Shown: positions 23,209-32,607 of the stretch, one piece after another
How the letters are laid out: every line of letters begins with the position of its first letter
Numbering within the stretch: position 1 is the first letter of the stretch
Assembly (NCBI RefSeq): GCF_017948485.1
Contig: NZ_JAFFSX010000033.1
Coordinates: 1-64,000 of the forward strand
DNA from: Streptomyces sp. GESEQ-35
Lineage (GTDB): Bacteria; Actinomycetota; Actinomycetes; Streptomycetales; Streptomycetaceae
Length of the DNA stretch: 64,000 bases
Reading direction: 5' to 3'
Notes under the pieces: model-generated
What the model was told of the DNA's origin: nothing
The model's database searches: none
Seen by the model: the letters and a program-made list of their open reading frames with translations, nothing else
Made by a program: the position numbers and the translations under genes

Positions 23209-23913
23209 TCAGTGACCCATTCCCAGTCCGCCGTCAACGGGAATGACGGCTCCAGTGATGTACGAGGCGTCGTCCGAGGCGAGGAACCGCACCGTCGCGG
23301 CGATCTCCTCCGGCTGCGCGTACCGGCCGAGCGGTACCTGCTTCACAATGCCCTCGCGCTGCTCGTCGGTGAGCGCCTTGGTCATGTCGGTGTCGACGAA
23401 GCCGGGTGCGACGACGTTGAAGGTGATGTTGCGCGAGCCCAGCTCACGGGCGAGGGAGCGCGCGAAGCCGACCAGTCCGGCCTTGGATGCGGCGTAGTTC
23501 GCCTGGCCGGGACCGCCGTACAGCCCGACCACCGAGGAGATGAGGACGACCCGGCCCTTCTTGGCGCGCAGCATGGCGCGGTTGGCGCGCTTGACGACGC
23601 GGAAGGTGCCGGTGAGGTTGGTGTCGATGACCGAGGTGAAGTCCTCCTCGGTCATGCGCATCAGGAGCTGGTCCTTGGTGACGCCGGCATTGGCGATCAG
23701 AACCTCGACCGGGCCGTGCTCGGCCTCGATCTCCTTGTAGGCCTGCTCCACTTGCTCGGTGTCGGTGATGTCGCACTTGACGGCGAGGAAGCCGGACGGT
23801 GGCTCACCCGAGCGGTATGTGATCGCGACCTTGTCGCCGGCATCGGCGAAAGCGCGGGCGATGGCGAGGCCGATGCCCCGGTTGCCTCCGGTGACGAGAA
23901 CCGAGCGGCTCAA
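23209..23913 (-). CDS. fabG: 3-oxoacyl-ACP reductase FabG (MabA-like)
   Basis: A 234-residue NADPH-dependent ketoacyl-ACP reductase of the SDR fold. TGGNRGIG is at residues 8-15, NAG near 74-76, and the catalytic S...YAASK motif follows LISSVVG. The C-terminus ITGAVIPVDGGLGMGH is typical of FabG. It is the first gene of the fabG-fabI operon. No ATG or GTG fits; the frame begins at a TTG (23913) behind AAAGGGTGATCCG, an uncommon start for a core gene. Confidence 0.93.
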   Translation of the reverse strand: MSRSVLVTGGNRGIGLAIARAFADAGDKVAITYRSGEPPSGFLAVKCDITDTEQVEQAYKEIEAEHGPVEVLIANAGVTKDQLLMRMTEEDFTSVIDTNLTGTFRVVKRANRAMLRAKKGRVVLISSVVGLYGGPGQANYAASKAGLVGFARSLARELGSRNITFNVVAPGFVDTDMTKALTDEQREGIVKQVPLGRYAQPEEIAATVRFLASDDASYITGAVIPVDGGLGMGH

Positions 23914-24150
23914 CGGATCACCCTTTCACTAGCGGTTTGGTTCCCCCGAAACACCTGGATGACAGGCGGCTTCACCTCAAAAACCTATCGGTCCCCGCCC
24001 TTCTACGGACAATCGGGCACCGACAGCGGCTTACGGCACTCACTGTGGGGTCCCTACAGAAAGACGCGCACGTCAGCCGGAAACGTGTGGTCCGTGGGCG
24101 GGATGGGCGACATGATCGGAGCGACAGGCCACGACAGCAGGGAGACCTCC

Positions 24151-25674
24151 GTGCCTCATACGATCGACGAAACCTTCACGGCACTTCCCCTACGCGCCCT
24201 GGCCGACGCCGCGCTGGCACGCGCGCGTGCGCTTGGGGCGGAGCACGCGGACTTCCGGTTCGAGCGGGTGCGCAGCGCGTCCTGGCGCCTGCGGGACGCC
24301 AAGCCCGCCGGATCGTCGGACACCACGGACCTCGGGTACGCGGTGCGCGTCGTGCACGGCGGGACGTGGGGATTCGCGTCCGGCGTGGACCTGACCCTCG
24401 ATGCCGCCGCGAAGGTCGCCTCACAGGCGGTGGCGATGGCCAAGCTGTCCGCGCAGGTGATCCGGGCGGCGGGGTCGGAAGAGCGGGTCGATCTCGCCGG
24501 CGAGCCCGTGCACGCCGAGCAGACGTGGATCTCCTCGTACGACATCGATCCGTTCACCGTGCCCGACGAGGAGAAGGCCGGGCTGCTGGCGGACTGGAGC
24601 AGCCGGCTGCTTGTGGCGGACGGGGTCGATCACGTCGACGCCTCACTGCTCACCGTCCACGAGAACAAGTTCTACGCCGACACCGCCGGGACCGTGACCA
24701 CCCAGCAGCGCGTGCGGCTGCATCCGCAACTGACGGCGGTGTCGGTCGACGAGTCGAGCGGCGAGTTCGACTCCATGCGCACCATCGCGCCGCCCGTCGG
24801 CCGCGGCTGGGAGTATGTGACGGGCACCGGCTGGGACTGGGACGACGAGCTCGCCCGGATCCCCGAGCTGCTCGCCGAGAAGATGCGTGCGCCCAGTGTC
24901 GAGCCGGGTCTGTACGACCTCGTCGTCGACCCGTCCAACCTGTGGCTGACGATCCACGAGTCCATCGGCCACGCCACCGAGCTGGACCGGGCGCTCGGCT
25001 ACGAGGCCGCGTACGCCGGCACCTCCTTCGCCACCTTCGACCAGCTGGGCAAGCTGCGCTACGGCTCCGAGCTGATGAACGTCACCGGTGACCGCACCGC
25101 CGAGCACGGCCTCGCGACCATCGGGTACGACGACGAGGGCGTCGAGGGCCAGTCCTGGGACCTGGTGAAGGACGGCACGCTCGTCGGCTACCAGCTGGAC
25201 CGGCGGATCGCGAAGCTCACCGGGTTCGAGCGGTCCAACGGGTGCGCGTTCGCCGACTCCCCCGGCCATGTGCCCGTGCAGCGCATGGCCAACGTGTCCT
25301 TGCAGCCGGACCCCGCCGGGCTCTCCACGGAGGACCTGATCGGGGGCGTGGACCGCGGCATCTATGTCGTCGGCGACCGGTCCTGGTCGATCGACATGCA
25401 GCGCTACAACTTCCAGTTCACCGGCCAGCGGTTCTTCAGGATCGAGAACGGGCGGCTCACCGGTCAGCTGCGGGACGTGGCCTACCAGGCGACGACCACC
25501 GACTTCTGGGGCTCCATGGCGGCAGTCGGCGGTCCGCAGACGTATGTCCTGGGCGGCGCCTTCAACTGCGGCAAGGCCCAGCCGGGCCAGGTGGCCGCGG
25601 TCTCGCACGGCTGCCCGTCCGCCCTCTTCAAGGGCGTCAACATTCTGAACACCACGCAGGAGGCCGGTCGATGA
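24151..25674 (+). CDS. tldD: TldD metalloprotease subunit
   Basis: A 507-residue protein of the TldD/PmbA family. TldD carries the zinc motif HESIGHATE (HExxxH, near residue 270). With TldE it forms a protease that degrades unfolded or leader peptides and matures some ribosomal peptide antibiotics. The start is the GTG at 24151 with AGGGAG upstream; the frame is open far back to 23212, opposite fabG, but that part is not coding. It overlaps pmbA by ATGA, so the two subunits are coupled. Confidence 0.93.
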   Translation: MPHTIDETFTALPLRALADAALARARALGAEHADFRFERVRSASWRLRDAKPAGSSDTTDLGYAVRVVHGGTWGFASGVDLTLDAAAKVASQAVAMAKLSAQVIRAAGSEERVDLAGEPVHAEQTWISSYDIDPFTVPDEEKAGLLADWSSRLLVADGVDHVDASLLTVHENKFYADTAGTVTTQQRVRLHPQLTAVSVDESSGEFDSMRTIAPPVGRGWEYVTGTGWDWDDELARIPELLAEKMRAPSVEPGLYDLVVDPSNLWLTIHESIGHATELDRALGYEAAYAGTSFATFDQLGKLRYGSELMNVTGDRTAEHGLATIGYDDEGVEGQSWDLVKDGTLVGYQLDRRIAKLTGFERSNGCAFADSPGHVPVQRMANVSLQPDPAGLSTEDLIGGVDRGIYVVGDRSWSIDMQRYNFQFTGQRFFRIENGRLTGQLRDVAYQATTTDFWGSMAAVGGPQTYVLGGAFNCGKAQPGQVAAVSHGCPSALFKGVNILNTTQEAGR

Positions 25675-27065
25675 GCGCGCGTACGAGCAAGCCGCACGAG
25701 GTCGTGGAGCGGGCACTGGAGCTGTCCCGGGCCGACGGCTGCGTCGTGATCGCCGACGAGCAGTCGACCGCCAACCTGCGCTGGGCGGGCAACGCGCTCA
25801 CCACGAACGGTGTCACGCGCGGGCGCACGCTCACGGTCATCGCGACCGTCGACGGCAAGGAGGGCACCGCCTCCGGGGTCGTCTCGCGCTCCGCGGTGAC
25901 CGTCGACGACCTGGAGCCGCTGGTGCGGGCCGCCGAGACCGCCGCACGCGGTGCCGGGCCCGCCGAGGACGCGCAGCCCTTGGTCACGGACGTACCGGCG
26001 TCGCCGGACTTCACGGACGCCCCGGCCGAGACGTCGTCCACCGTGTTCGCCGACTTCGCCCCGGCGCTCGGCGAGGCGTTCGCACGCGCGCGTGCGGGCG
26101 GCCGCGAGCTGTACGGGTTCGCCAACCATGAGCTCGTGTCGACGTACATGGGTACGTCGACGGGTCTGCGGCTCCGTCATGACCAGCCCAACGGGACGCT
26201 GGAGCTGAACGCCAAGTCGCCCGACCGTGCCCGCTCGGCGTGGGCGGGGCGGTCGACCCGGGACTTCAAGGACGTCGACCCGGCGGCGCTGGACGCCGAG
26301 CTGGCCGTACGGCTCGGCTGGGCGGAGCGGCGGATCGAGCTGCCCGCGGGCCGGTACGAGACGCTGCTGCCGCCGACCGCCGTCGCGGACCTGCTGATCT
26401 ACCAGATGTGGTCGGCGTCGGGCCGGGACGCGACCGAGGGCCGCACGGTGTTCTCCAAGCCCGGCGGCGGCACCCGCGTCGGCGACACACTCACCGAGCT
26501 GCCGCTGACCCTGCGCAGCGACCCGAACGAGCCAGGCCTCGAGTCCGCGCCCTTCGTGATCGCGCACTCCTCCGGTGGCGACCAGTCGGTGTTCGACAAC
26601 GGGCTGCCGCTGACACCCACCGAGTGGGTGCGCGCCGGTGAGCTGGGGCACCTGATGACCAGCCGGCACAGCGCGGGTCTGACCGGGCTGCCGGTGGCGC
26701 CCGCGATCGACAACATCATCCTGGACGGGGGCGCGGACCGGTCCCTGGAGGAGATGGTCGCGAGCACCGAGCGCGGGCTGCTGCTGACCTGCCTCTGGTA
26801 CATCCGCGAGGTCGACCCGGCGACGCTGCTGCTGACCGGCCTGACCCGGGACGGCGTCTACCTCGTCGAGAACGGCGAGGTGAGCGGCGAGGTCAACAAC
26901 TTCCGGTTCAACGAGTCGCCGGTGGATCTGCTGGGGCGGGCGGCGGAGGCGGGGCGGACGGAAAAGACGTTGCCGCGGGAGTGGAGCGACTGGTTCACCA
27001 GGGCCGCGATGCCCGCGCTGCGGGTGCCGGACTTCAATATGAGCTCTGTCAGTCAGGGCGTATAA
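25671..27065 (+). CDS. pmbA: TldE/PmbA metalloprotease partner subunit
   Basis: A 464-residue TldE (PmbA) homologue, the second subunit of the TldD/TldE protease. It lacks the HExxxH motif, as expected, and has the family segments ELGHLMTSRHSAG and the C-terminal GEVSGEVNNFRFNESPVDLL. The ATG at 25671 overlaps the tldD stop. No ribosomal-peptide precursor gene is nearby, so general proteolysis is the likelier role. Confidence 0.92.
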   Translation: MSARTSKPHEVVERALELSRADGCVVIADEQSTANLRWAGNALTTNGVTRGRTLTVIATVDGKEGTASGVVSRSAVTVDDLEPLVRAAETAARGAGPAEDAQPLVTDVPASPDFTDAPAETSSTVFADFAPALGEAFARARAGGRELYGFANHELVSTYMGTSTGLRLRHDQPNGTLELNAKSPDRARSAWAGRSTRDFKDVDPAALDAELAVRLGWAERRIELPAGRYETLLPPTAVADLLIYQMWSASGRDATEGRTVFSKPGGGTRVGDTLTELPLTLRSDPNEPGLESAPFVIAHSSGGDQSVFDNGLPLTPTEWVRAGELGHLMTSRHSAGLTGLPVAPAIDNIILDGGADRSLEEMVASTERGLLLTCLWYIREVDPATLLLTGLTRDGVYLVENGEVSGEVNNFRFNESPVDLLGRAAEAGRTEKTLPREWSDWFTRAAMPALRVPDFNMSSVSQGV

Positions 27066-27124
27066 CCTCGTAGTCGGCTGTCGCTCGACCGCCGACAAGA
27101 TCGCTTCAGGGAGATACGAGAACC

Positions 27125-28393
27125 GTGACGGACATCGTCGACGAGCTGAAGTGGCGCGGGCTGTTCGCCCTGTCCACTGACGAGGACGCTTTGCGCAAGG
27201 CGCTCGCGGACGGTCCCGTCACGTTCTATTGCGGCTTCGACCCGACGGCGGCCAGTCTCCACGTCGGCCACCTGGTGCAGGTCCTCACCATGCGCCGGCT
27301 CCAGCAGGCGGGGCTGCGCCCGCTCGCCCTCGTGGGCGGCGCGACGGGTCAGATCGGTGATCCGCGCCCGACCGCGGAGCGCACGCTGAACGACCCGGAG
27401 ACGGTCGCCAACTGGGTCACCCGGCTGCGCTCGCAGATCGAGCCGTTCCTCTCCTTCGAGGGCGAGAACGCCGCGGTGATGGTGAACAACCTGGACTGGA
27501 CGGCCGGGATGTCCGCCATCGAGTTCCTCCGGGACATCGGCAAGCACTTCCGCGTCAACAAGATGCTGACCAAGGACTCGGTCGCCCGGCGCCTACAGTC
27601 CGAGGAAGGCATCAGCTACACGGAGTTCAGCTACCAGCTGCTCCAGGGCATGGACTTCCTGGAGCTGTACCGGAGGTACGGCTGCACGCTCCAGCAGGGC
27701 GGCAGCGACCAGTGGGGCAACCTCACGGCCGGCCTCGACCTGATCCACAGGCTGGAACCGCACGCCAATGCGCACGCCATCGCGACTCCGCTGATGACCA
27801 AGGCGGACGGCACCAAGTTCGGCAAGACCGAGGGCGGTGCCATCTGGCTCGACCCGGAGATGACGACGCCGTACGCGTTCTACCAGTTCTGGCTGAACGT
27901 GGACGACCGGGACGTCTCGACGTACATGCGCATCCTGTCCTTCAAGTCCCGCGCGGAACTGGAGGAGTTGGAGCAGCAGACGGAGGAGCGGCCGCAGGCC
28001 CGGGCCGCGCAGCGCGCGCTCGCCGAGGAGCTGACGACGCTGGTGCACGGCGCCGGCCAGACGGCCGCCGTGATCGCCGCGTCGAAGGCTCTCTTCGGTC
28101 AGGGCGAGCTGGCGGAGCTCGACGACAGGACACTGGCCGCGGCGCTCTCCGAGGTGCCGCATGTCCAGGTCGCCGAGCTCGGTCCGGTCGTCGACCTGTT
28201 CGCCGAGGTCGGTCTGGTGGCCAGCAAGTCCGCTGCGCGGCGCACGGTGAAGGAGGGCGGGGCGTACGTGAACAACGTGAAGGTCGCCGCGGAGGACTCC
28301 GTCCCGGTGGAGGGGGATCTGCTGCACGGGCGTTGGCTGGTGCTGCGGCGCGGGAAGAAGAATCTGGCGGCGGTGGAGGTTGTTGGCGGGTAG
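27125..28393 (+). CDS. tyrS: tyrosyl-tRNA synthetase
   Basis: A 422-residue class I synthetase that charges tRNA-Tyr. It has the HIGH-like HVGH (near 44-47), the Tyr/tRNA pocket (QQGGSDQWGN), the KMSKS-like KFGKT, and a C-terminal S4 domain (SKSAARRTVKEGGAYVNNVK). The start is the GTG at 27125 with AGGGAGA upstream. No T-box leader is visible, as in other actinobacteria. Confidence 0.96.
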   Translation: MTDIVDELKWRGLFALSTDEDALRKALADGPVTFYCGFDPTAASLHVGHLVQVLTMRRLQQAGLRPLALVGGATGQIGDPRPTAERTLNDPETVANWVTRLRSQIEPFLSFEGENAAVMVNNLDWTAGMSAIEFLRDIGKHFRVNKMLTKDSVARRLQSEEGISYTEFSYQLLQGMDFLELYRRYGCTLQQGGSDQWGNLTAGLDLIHRLEPHANAHAIATPLMTKADGTKFGKTEGGAIWLDPEMTTPYAFYQFWLNVDDRDVSTYMRILSFKSRAELEELEQQTEERPQARAAQRALAEELTTLVHGAGQTAAVIAASKALFGQGELAELDDRTLAAALSEVPHVQVAELGPVVDLFAEVGLVASKSAARRTVKEGGAYVNNVKVAAEDSVPVEGDLLHGRWLVLRRGKKNLAAVEVVGG

Positions 28394-28441
28394 CCCCGTA
28401 GGGGTGCGGTGGTCTGCGGGCCGCGGGTTCGTCGTGGCTTG

Positions 28442-28473
28442 TCGCGCAGTTCCCCGCGCCCCTGACGGGGCGC
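28442..28473. terminator. GC-rich dispersed element with terminator, copy 2
   Basis: The same core as at 3284 (here 28443-28462) runs into a 7-base stem GCGCCCC-TGAC-GGGGCGC at 28456-28473. It lies between the convergent tyrS and GlsB genes and shares an upstream CCGTAGGGGT block with copy 1. Confidence 0.72.
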
Positions 28474-28478
28474 TGTAG

Positions 28479-28757
28479 TCACGTCCGTTGTTTCCTCTTG
28501 CCCAGCGTCGCCATGTACAACATGTCGCCCACGCCCACGATGATGATCGCCGCGACCAGCTGGAACGCGTGGCGGCTCCAGTCGATGCCGGAAGTTTCGT
28601 CGACGCCGACTCCTCGGGCGATGGAGTTGCCGACGATGGCGCCGAGCATGCCGAAGATGGTGGTCAGCCAGAGAGGGCTGTGCTGCTTGCCCGGCAGGAT
28701 CGCCTTCGCGATCAGCCCCAGCACGAATCCCACGATGATCGCCCACAACCAGCCCAT
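28479..28757 (-). CDS. GlsB/YeaQ/YmgE family membrane protein
   Basis: A 92-residue protein with three hydrophobic helices and the family glycine pattern (GWLWAIIVGFVLGLIAKAIL, FGMLGAIVGNSIARG, FQLVAAIIIVGVGDMLY). Transglycosylase-associated proteins of this family are stress-induced membrane proteins of unknown function. The start is the ATG at 28757 behind GAGGAGGC. Confidence 0.85.
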   Translation of the reverse strand: MGWLWAIIVGFVLGLIAKAILPGKQHSPLWLTTIFGMLGAIVGNSIARGVGVDETSGIDWSRHAFQLVAAIIIVGVGDMLYMATLGKRKQRT

Positions 28758-29001
28758 GGCTGCCTCCTCGTACGGCTCGACGTGAGCATTACGCCCAGTG
28801 TCGGCCCGTTCGCGCTACGGCGCATGTCGGGTACGGCGGTACACGCTCCGGCGCAGGCCACTCGCCCTGGCAGGAGATGCCCCGGTCTCGTAGGCGACGC
28901 AGGTGCGGCGTAACGTGGAGGCTGTCCGGGCTCGGCTCCTCCGCCCGGGCGGAGCGGGTACGGGCCGGGGAGAGTCCGATGCGGGCGGATGGTGGAATGT
29001 G

Positions 29002-29400
29002 ATGCGGAAGCAGCACACCGGCGGCAACGCCCAGGTATTCCGGATCACCGGGGCCCGGGCGGGCCTTCAGGATGATGTGCGCGGGCGGCAGCGACGGTAC
29101 ATCATCTCGATGTCGGTCCGAACGGTGTCCGTGATCCTCGCAGTCTCGCTCTGGAACGTCGAACGGCACGTCGCGATCGTGGCGTTGGTGCTCGGGGCGG
29201 TGCTCCCTTACATCTCGGTGGTGATCGCCAACGCCGGGCGGGAGAACGCGCCGTCGCTCCCGTCGACGTTCGTGACCGCGCCGACGCCGCCGATGATCGC
29301 GCCGCCGCGCGAAAACGACGGCTTCACGGAACCGGTGCCGGAGGATGTCACGGCCGATCCGGGGCAGGGCGGAAGAAGCGAACGGCACGACCGGACATGA
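29002..29400 (+). CDS. DUF3099 membrane protein
   Basis: A 132-residue protein of the DUF3099 family, with two hydrophobic helices (SMSVRTVSVILAVSLW and VAIVALVLGAVLPYISVVIA). The N-terminal RKQHTGGNAQVFRITGARAG is typical. No function is known. The start is the ATG at 29002; a GTG directly before it at 28999 is also possible. Confidence 0.78.
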   Translation: MRKQHTGGNAQVFRITGARAGLQDDVRGRQRRYIISMSVRTVSVILAVSLWNVERHVAIVALVLGAVLPYISVVIANAGRENAPSLPSTFVTAPTPPMIAPPRENDGFTEPVPEDVTADPGQGGRSERHDRT

Positions 29401-29613
29401 GCTCCAGGGGCCCCTTCCGAACGGAGGTCGGCTCCGTACCAAGCTCAGGAAAAGCTCAGATCAATCATGTTGTTCCGGTGCCGGGCGACCGGGATCCCGT
29501 GACATACTTCGTAGGCGCTCCGCATCCCCCGTCGGAGCGACAGACCGACGCCGGGCAGCTCCCCCCGTGGCTGCTCGGCGTCGCCTTTTGTGGACCTTTT
29601 GCGAGACGAACCT

Positions 29614-29853
29614 GTGAGTGACGAGACGCCGATCTGTTCCGCGAAGGCCTGCCGTGCCGCGGCCGTGTGGGTCCTCGCCTGGAACAACCCGAAGATCCAC
29701 ACGCCGGAGCGGCGCAAGACGTGGCTCGCGTGCGAGGAGCATCGCGAGCACCTCTCGCAGTTCCTCGGTGTACGGGGGTTCCTGAAGGACGTGGTCCTGC
29801 TGACGGAGTGGGAGCGCTCCGAGCAGTCCCAGCCCCCGACCCAGCAGCCCTAG
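29614..29853 (+). CDS. small cysteine-rich conserved protein (putative zinc binding)
   Basis: A 79-residue protein. CSAKAC near the N-terminus and CEEHREHL in the middle give C-x4-C and C-x3-H-x2-H, a plausible zinc site. I do not know a function. The start chosen is the GTG at 29614 (SDETPICSA); an earlier in-frame codon at 29590 is less likely. The last four bases overlap the convergent moaA stop, both stops being read from the palindrome CTAG. Confidence 0.72.
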   Translation: MSDETPICSAKACRAAAVWVLAWNNPKIHTPERRKTWLACEEHREHLSQFLGVRGFLKDVVLLTEWERSEQSQPPTQQP

Positions 29854-30839
29854 CCCCCGATCGCCGACATCGGCCGCTGCGGCTGGACGAATGTCGGGTC
29901 GTCGAGGCCTGCGCCTGCCTTCTTGCCCCACATCGCCAGGCGCCAGATGCGGGCGATCTCCTCGTCGGGGGCGCCCGAGCGGAGGGCGGCCCGGAGGTCT
30001 GTCTCCTCGGTGGCGAAGAGGCAGTTGCGTATCTGACCGTCGGCCGTGAGACGGGTGCGGTCGCAGGCGGCGCAGAACGGGCGGGTGACGGACGCGATGA
30101 CGCCGACCACATGCGGGCCGCCGTCGACGATCCAGCGTTCGGCGGGGGCCGAGCCGCGCTCCTCGGAGCCCTCCTCGGTCAGCTCGAAGCGGGTGCGCAG
30201 GGAGGCCAGGATGTCGCCTGCCGTGATCATGCCGTCGCGCTTCCAGCCGTGCTGGGCGTCCAGGGGCATCTGCTCGATGAACCGGAGCTCGTAGTCGTGC
30301 TCGACGGCCCAGGCCAGGAGGTCCGGGGCCTCGTCGCCGTTCAGCCCCGGCATCAGGACCGTGTTGACCTTGACCGGGGTCAGTCCTGCCTCGCGGGCGG
30401 AGTGCAGGCCCTCGATGACGTCCTTGTGGCGGTCCCGGCGGGTGAGGGCCTTGAAGACGTCCGGGCGGAGGGTGTCCAGCGAGACATTGACCCGGTCCAG
30501 GCCCGCCGCCTTCAGGGCGCTCGCGGTGCGCTTGAGGCCGATGCCGTTCGTGGTCAGGGACATCTGGGGGCGGGGATCCAGGGCGGCGACCCGCTCGACG
30601 ATGCCCACCAGGCCGGGGCGCAGCAGGGGCTCGCCGCCGGTGAAGCGGACCTCCTCGATGCCCAGGGAGGTGACGGCTATGTCGATCAGGCGGACGATCT
30701 CGTCGTCCGTGAGCAGGTCGGGCTTGGACAGCCACTGCAGGCCCTCCTCGGGCATGCAGTAGGTGCAGCGGAGGTTGCACCGGTCCGTGAGCGAGACCCT
30801 CAGGTCGGTGGCCACTCGGCCAAAGGTGTCGATGAGCAC
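29850..30839 (-). CDS. moaA: GTP 3',8-cyclase MoaA
   Basis: A 329-residue radical SAM enzyme that converts GTP to the cyclic intermediate of molybdenum cofactor synthesis, together with MoaC. The N-terminal iron-sulfur motif is CNLRCTYC (C-x3-C-x2-C), FTGGEPLLRP binds S-adenosylmethionine, and the C-terminal cluster is FCAACDRTRLTADGQIRNC. The start is the GTG at 30839. The other moa genes are not in the window. Confidence 0.95.
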   Translation of the reverse strand: MLIDTFGRVATDLRVSLTDRCNLRCTYCMPEEGLQWLSKPDLLTDDEIVRLIDIAVTSLGIEEVRFTGGEPLLRPGLVGIVERVAALDPRPQMSLTTNGIGLKRTASALKAAGLDRVNVSLDTLRPDVFKALTRRDRHKDVIEGLHSAREAGLTPVKVNTVLMPGLNGDEAPDLLAWAVEHDYELRFIEQMPLDAQHGWKRDGMITAGDILASLRTRFELTEEGSEERGSAPAERWIVDGGPHVVGVIASVTRPFCAACDRTRLTADGQIRNCLFATEETDLRAALRSGAPDEEIARIWRLAMWGKKAGAGLDDPTFVQPQRPMSAIGG

Positions 30840-30938
30840 GTGGGCCCCCTCCCTCGCAGCGGATCAATCATTTTCCGACACCTGCGAGCCTACGCGACGT
30901 CACTGACAACAACAGGGTCCCGATCCCACCACTCAAGA

Positions 30939-30974
30939 CGCGGCCGCGTCGTAGAGACCTACGACGCGGCCGCG
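30939..30974 (-). terminator. actP terminator
   Basis: A perfect 16-base stem (30939-30954 with 30959-30974, CGCGGCCGCGTCGTAG) and an AGAC loop, just after the actP stop. Confidence 0.82.
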
Positions 30975-30987
30975 AAGCGGGGTGGAG

Positions 30988-32607
30988 TCAGTGCGCCCCG
31001 GTGCCCGTGAGGGAGCGGACCTCCAGCTCGGCGTACTTGCCGGTGTCCGGCTCCTCCTTGGACAGGTAGGTGCCGAGGAAGCCCATCAGGAATCCGAACG
31101 GGATCGAGATGATGCCCGGGTTCTTCAGCGGGAACCAGGCGAAGTCGACGTCGGGGAACATCGCCTTGGGGTCCCCGGAGACGACCGGCGAGAACAGCAC
31201 CAGGCCGACGGCGACGATCAGGCCGCCGTAGATCGACCACAGGGCGCCCTGCGTGGTGAACCGCTTCCAGAACAGGCTGTAGAGGATGGTCGGCAGGTTG
31301 GCCGAGGCGGCGACCGCGAAGGCCAGCGCGACCAGGCCGGCCACGTTCAGGTCGCGGGCGAGGGCGCCGAGCGCGATGGAGACGATGCCGATGAAGACGG
31401 TCGCCCACTTGGCCGCCCGCATCTCCTCCTTCTCGGTGGCCTCGCCCTTGCGGATGACGTTGGCGTAGATGTCGTGCGCGAAGGACGACGACGAGGCGAG
31501 CGTGAGACCGGCGACCACAGCAAGGATCGTCGCGAAGGCCACCGCCGAGATCGTGGCGAGCAGGATCGCGCCCCACGCCGAGTCGACGCCGCCGAGGTGC
31601 AGGGCGAGCAGGGGCGCCGCCGTGTTGCCGGACGGGTTGGAGGCGATGATCTCGTCCTGCGAGATCAGGGCCGCGGCGCCGAAGCCGAGCGCGATGGTCA
31701 TCAGGTAGAAGCCGCCGATGATGCCGATCGCCCAGTTCACGGACTTCCGGGCGGCCTTGGCGTTGGGCACCGTGTAGAAGCGGATCAGGATGTGCGGCAG
31801 ACCGGCGGTGCCGAGCACGAGGGCGATGCCCAGGGAGATGAAGTCGAGCTTGGTGGTGCCGTTCAGGCCGTACTGGAGTCCGGGCTCCAGGAAGGCGGAT
31901 CCCTTGCCGCTGTTCTCGGCGGCGGTGCCGAGCAGGTCGGAGATGTTGAAGTTGAACTTCAGCAGCACCAGGAAGGTGATCAGGATGGTGCCGGTGATGA
32001 GCAGCACGGCCTTGACCATCTGGACCCAGGTGGTGCCCTTCATGCCGCCGATGGAGACGTACACGATCATCAGGACGCCGACGAGGGCGACGATGCCGAC
32101 CTTGCCGGCGTCGGAGGTGATGCCGAGGAGCAGCGAGACGAGCACGCCCGCGCCCGCCATCTGGGCCAGCAGGTAGAAGATCGACACGACGATCGTGGAG
32201 GTGCCGGCCGCGGTGCGGACGGGGCGCTGGCGCATGCGGTAGGCGAGGACGTCGCCCATGGTGTAGCGGCCGGAGTTCCTGAGCGGCTCGGCCACCAGGA
32301 GCAGGGCGACCAGCCAGGCGACCAGGAAGCCGATGGAGTACAGGAAGCCGTCGTAGCCGAAGAGGGCGATGGCACCCGCGATGCCGAGGAAGGACGCGGC
32401 GGACATGTAGTCGCCGGAGACCGCGAGGCCGTTCTGGAAGGCGCTGAACTGGCGGCCGCCCGCGTAGAAGTCGGCGGCGTCCTTGGTCTGGCGGCCGGCC
32501 CAGACGGTGATGATCAGGGTCGCGACGACGAACACCGCGAACAGGCTGATGATCAGTGGCCGGTGCTCGCTGGCCTCGCCGGCCGCAAGGGTGATCGCGG
32601 GGCTCAT
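30988..32607 (-). CDS. actP: ActP-like cation/acetate symporter
   Basis: A 539-residue sodium:solute symporter family protein with about 13 membrane helices. Markers are GGRQFSAFQNGLAVSGDYMSA, GYDGFLYSIGFLVAWL and DIYANVIRKGEATEKEE. In Escherichia coli ActP carries acetate and glycolate. The ATG at 32607 overlaps the stop of the upstream DUF485 gene as ATGA, the usual arrangement for this pair. A strong terminator ends the operon. Confidence 0.92.
   Translation of the reverse strand: MSPAITLAAGEASEHRPLIISLFAVFVVATLIITVWAGRQTKDAADFYAGGRQFSAFQNGLAVSGDYMSAASFLGIAGAIALFGYDGFLYSIGFLVAWLVALLLVAEPLRNSGRYTMGDVLAYRMRQRPVRTAAGTSTIVVSIFYLLAQMAGAGVLVSLLLGITSDAGKVGIVALVGVLMIVYVSIGGMKGTTWVQMVKAVLLITGTILITFLVLLKFNFNISDLLGTAAENSGKGSAFLEPGLQYGLNGTTKLDFISLGIALVLGTAGLPHILIRFYTVPNAKAARKSVNWAIGIIGGFYLMTIALGFGAAALISQDEIIASNPSGNTAAPLLALHLGGVDSAWGAILLATISAVAFATILAVVAGLTLASSSSFAHDIYANVIRKGEATEKEEMRAAKWATVFIGIVSIALGALARDLNVAGLVALAFAVAASANLPTILYSLFWKRFTTQGALWSIYGGLIVAVGLVLFSPVVSGDPKAMFPDVDFAWFPLKNPGIISIPFGFLMGFLGTYLSKEEPDTGKYAELEVRSLTGTGAH

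Noticed and set aside
23212..24150. N-terminal extension of tldD
   Set aside because: It is opposite fabG, and a GTG with a good ribosome binding site at 24151 gives the normal TldD length.
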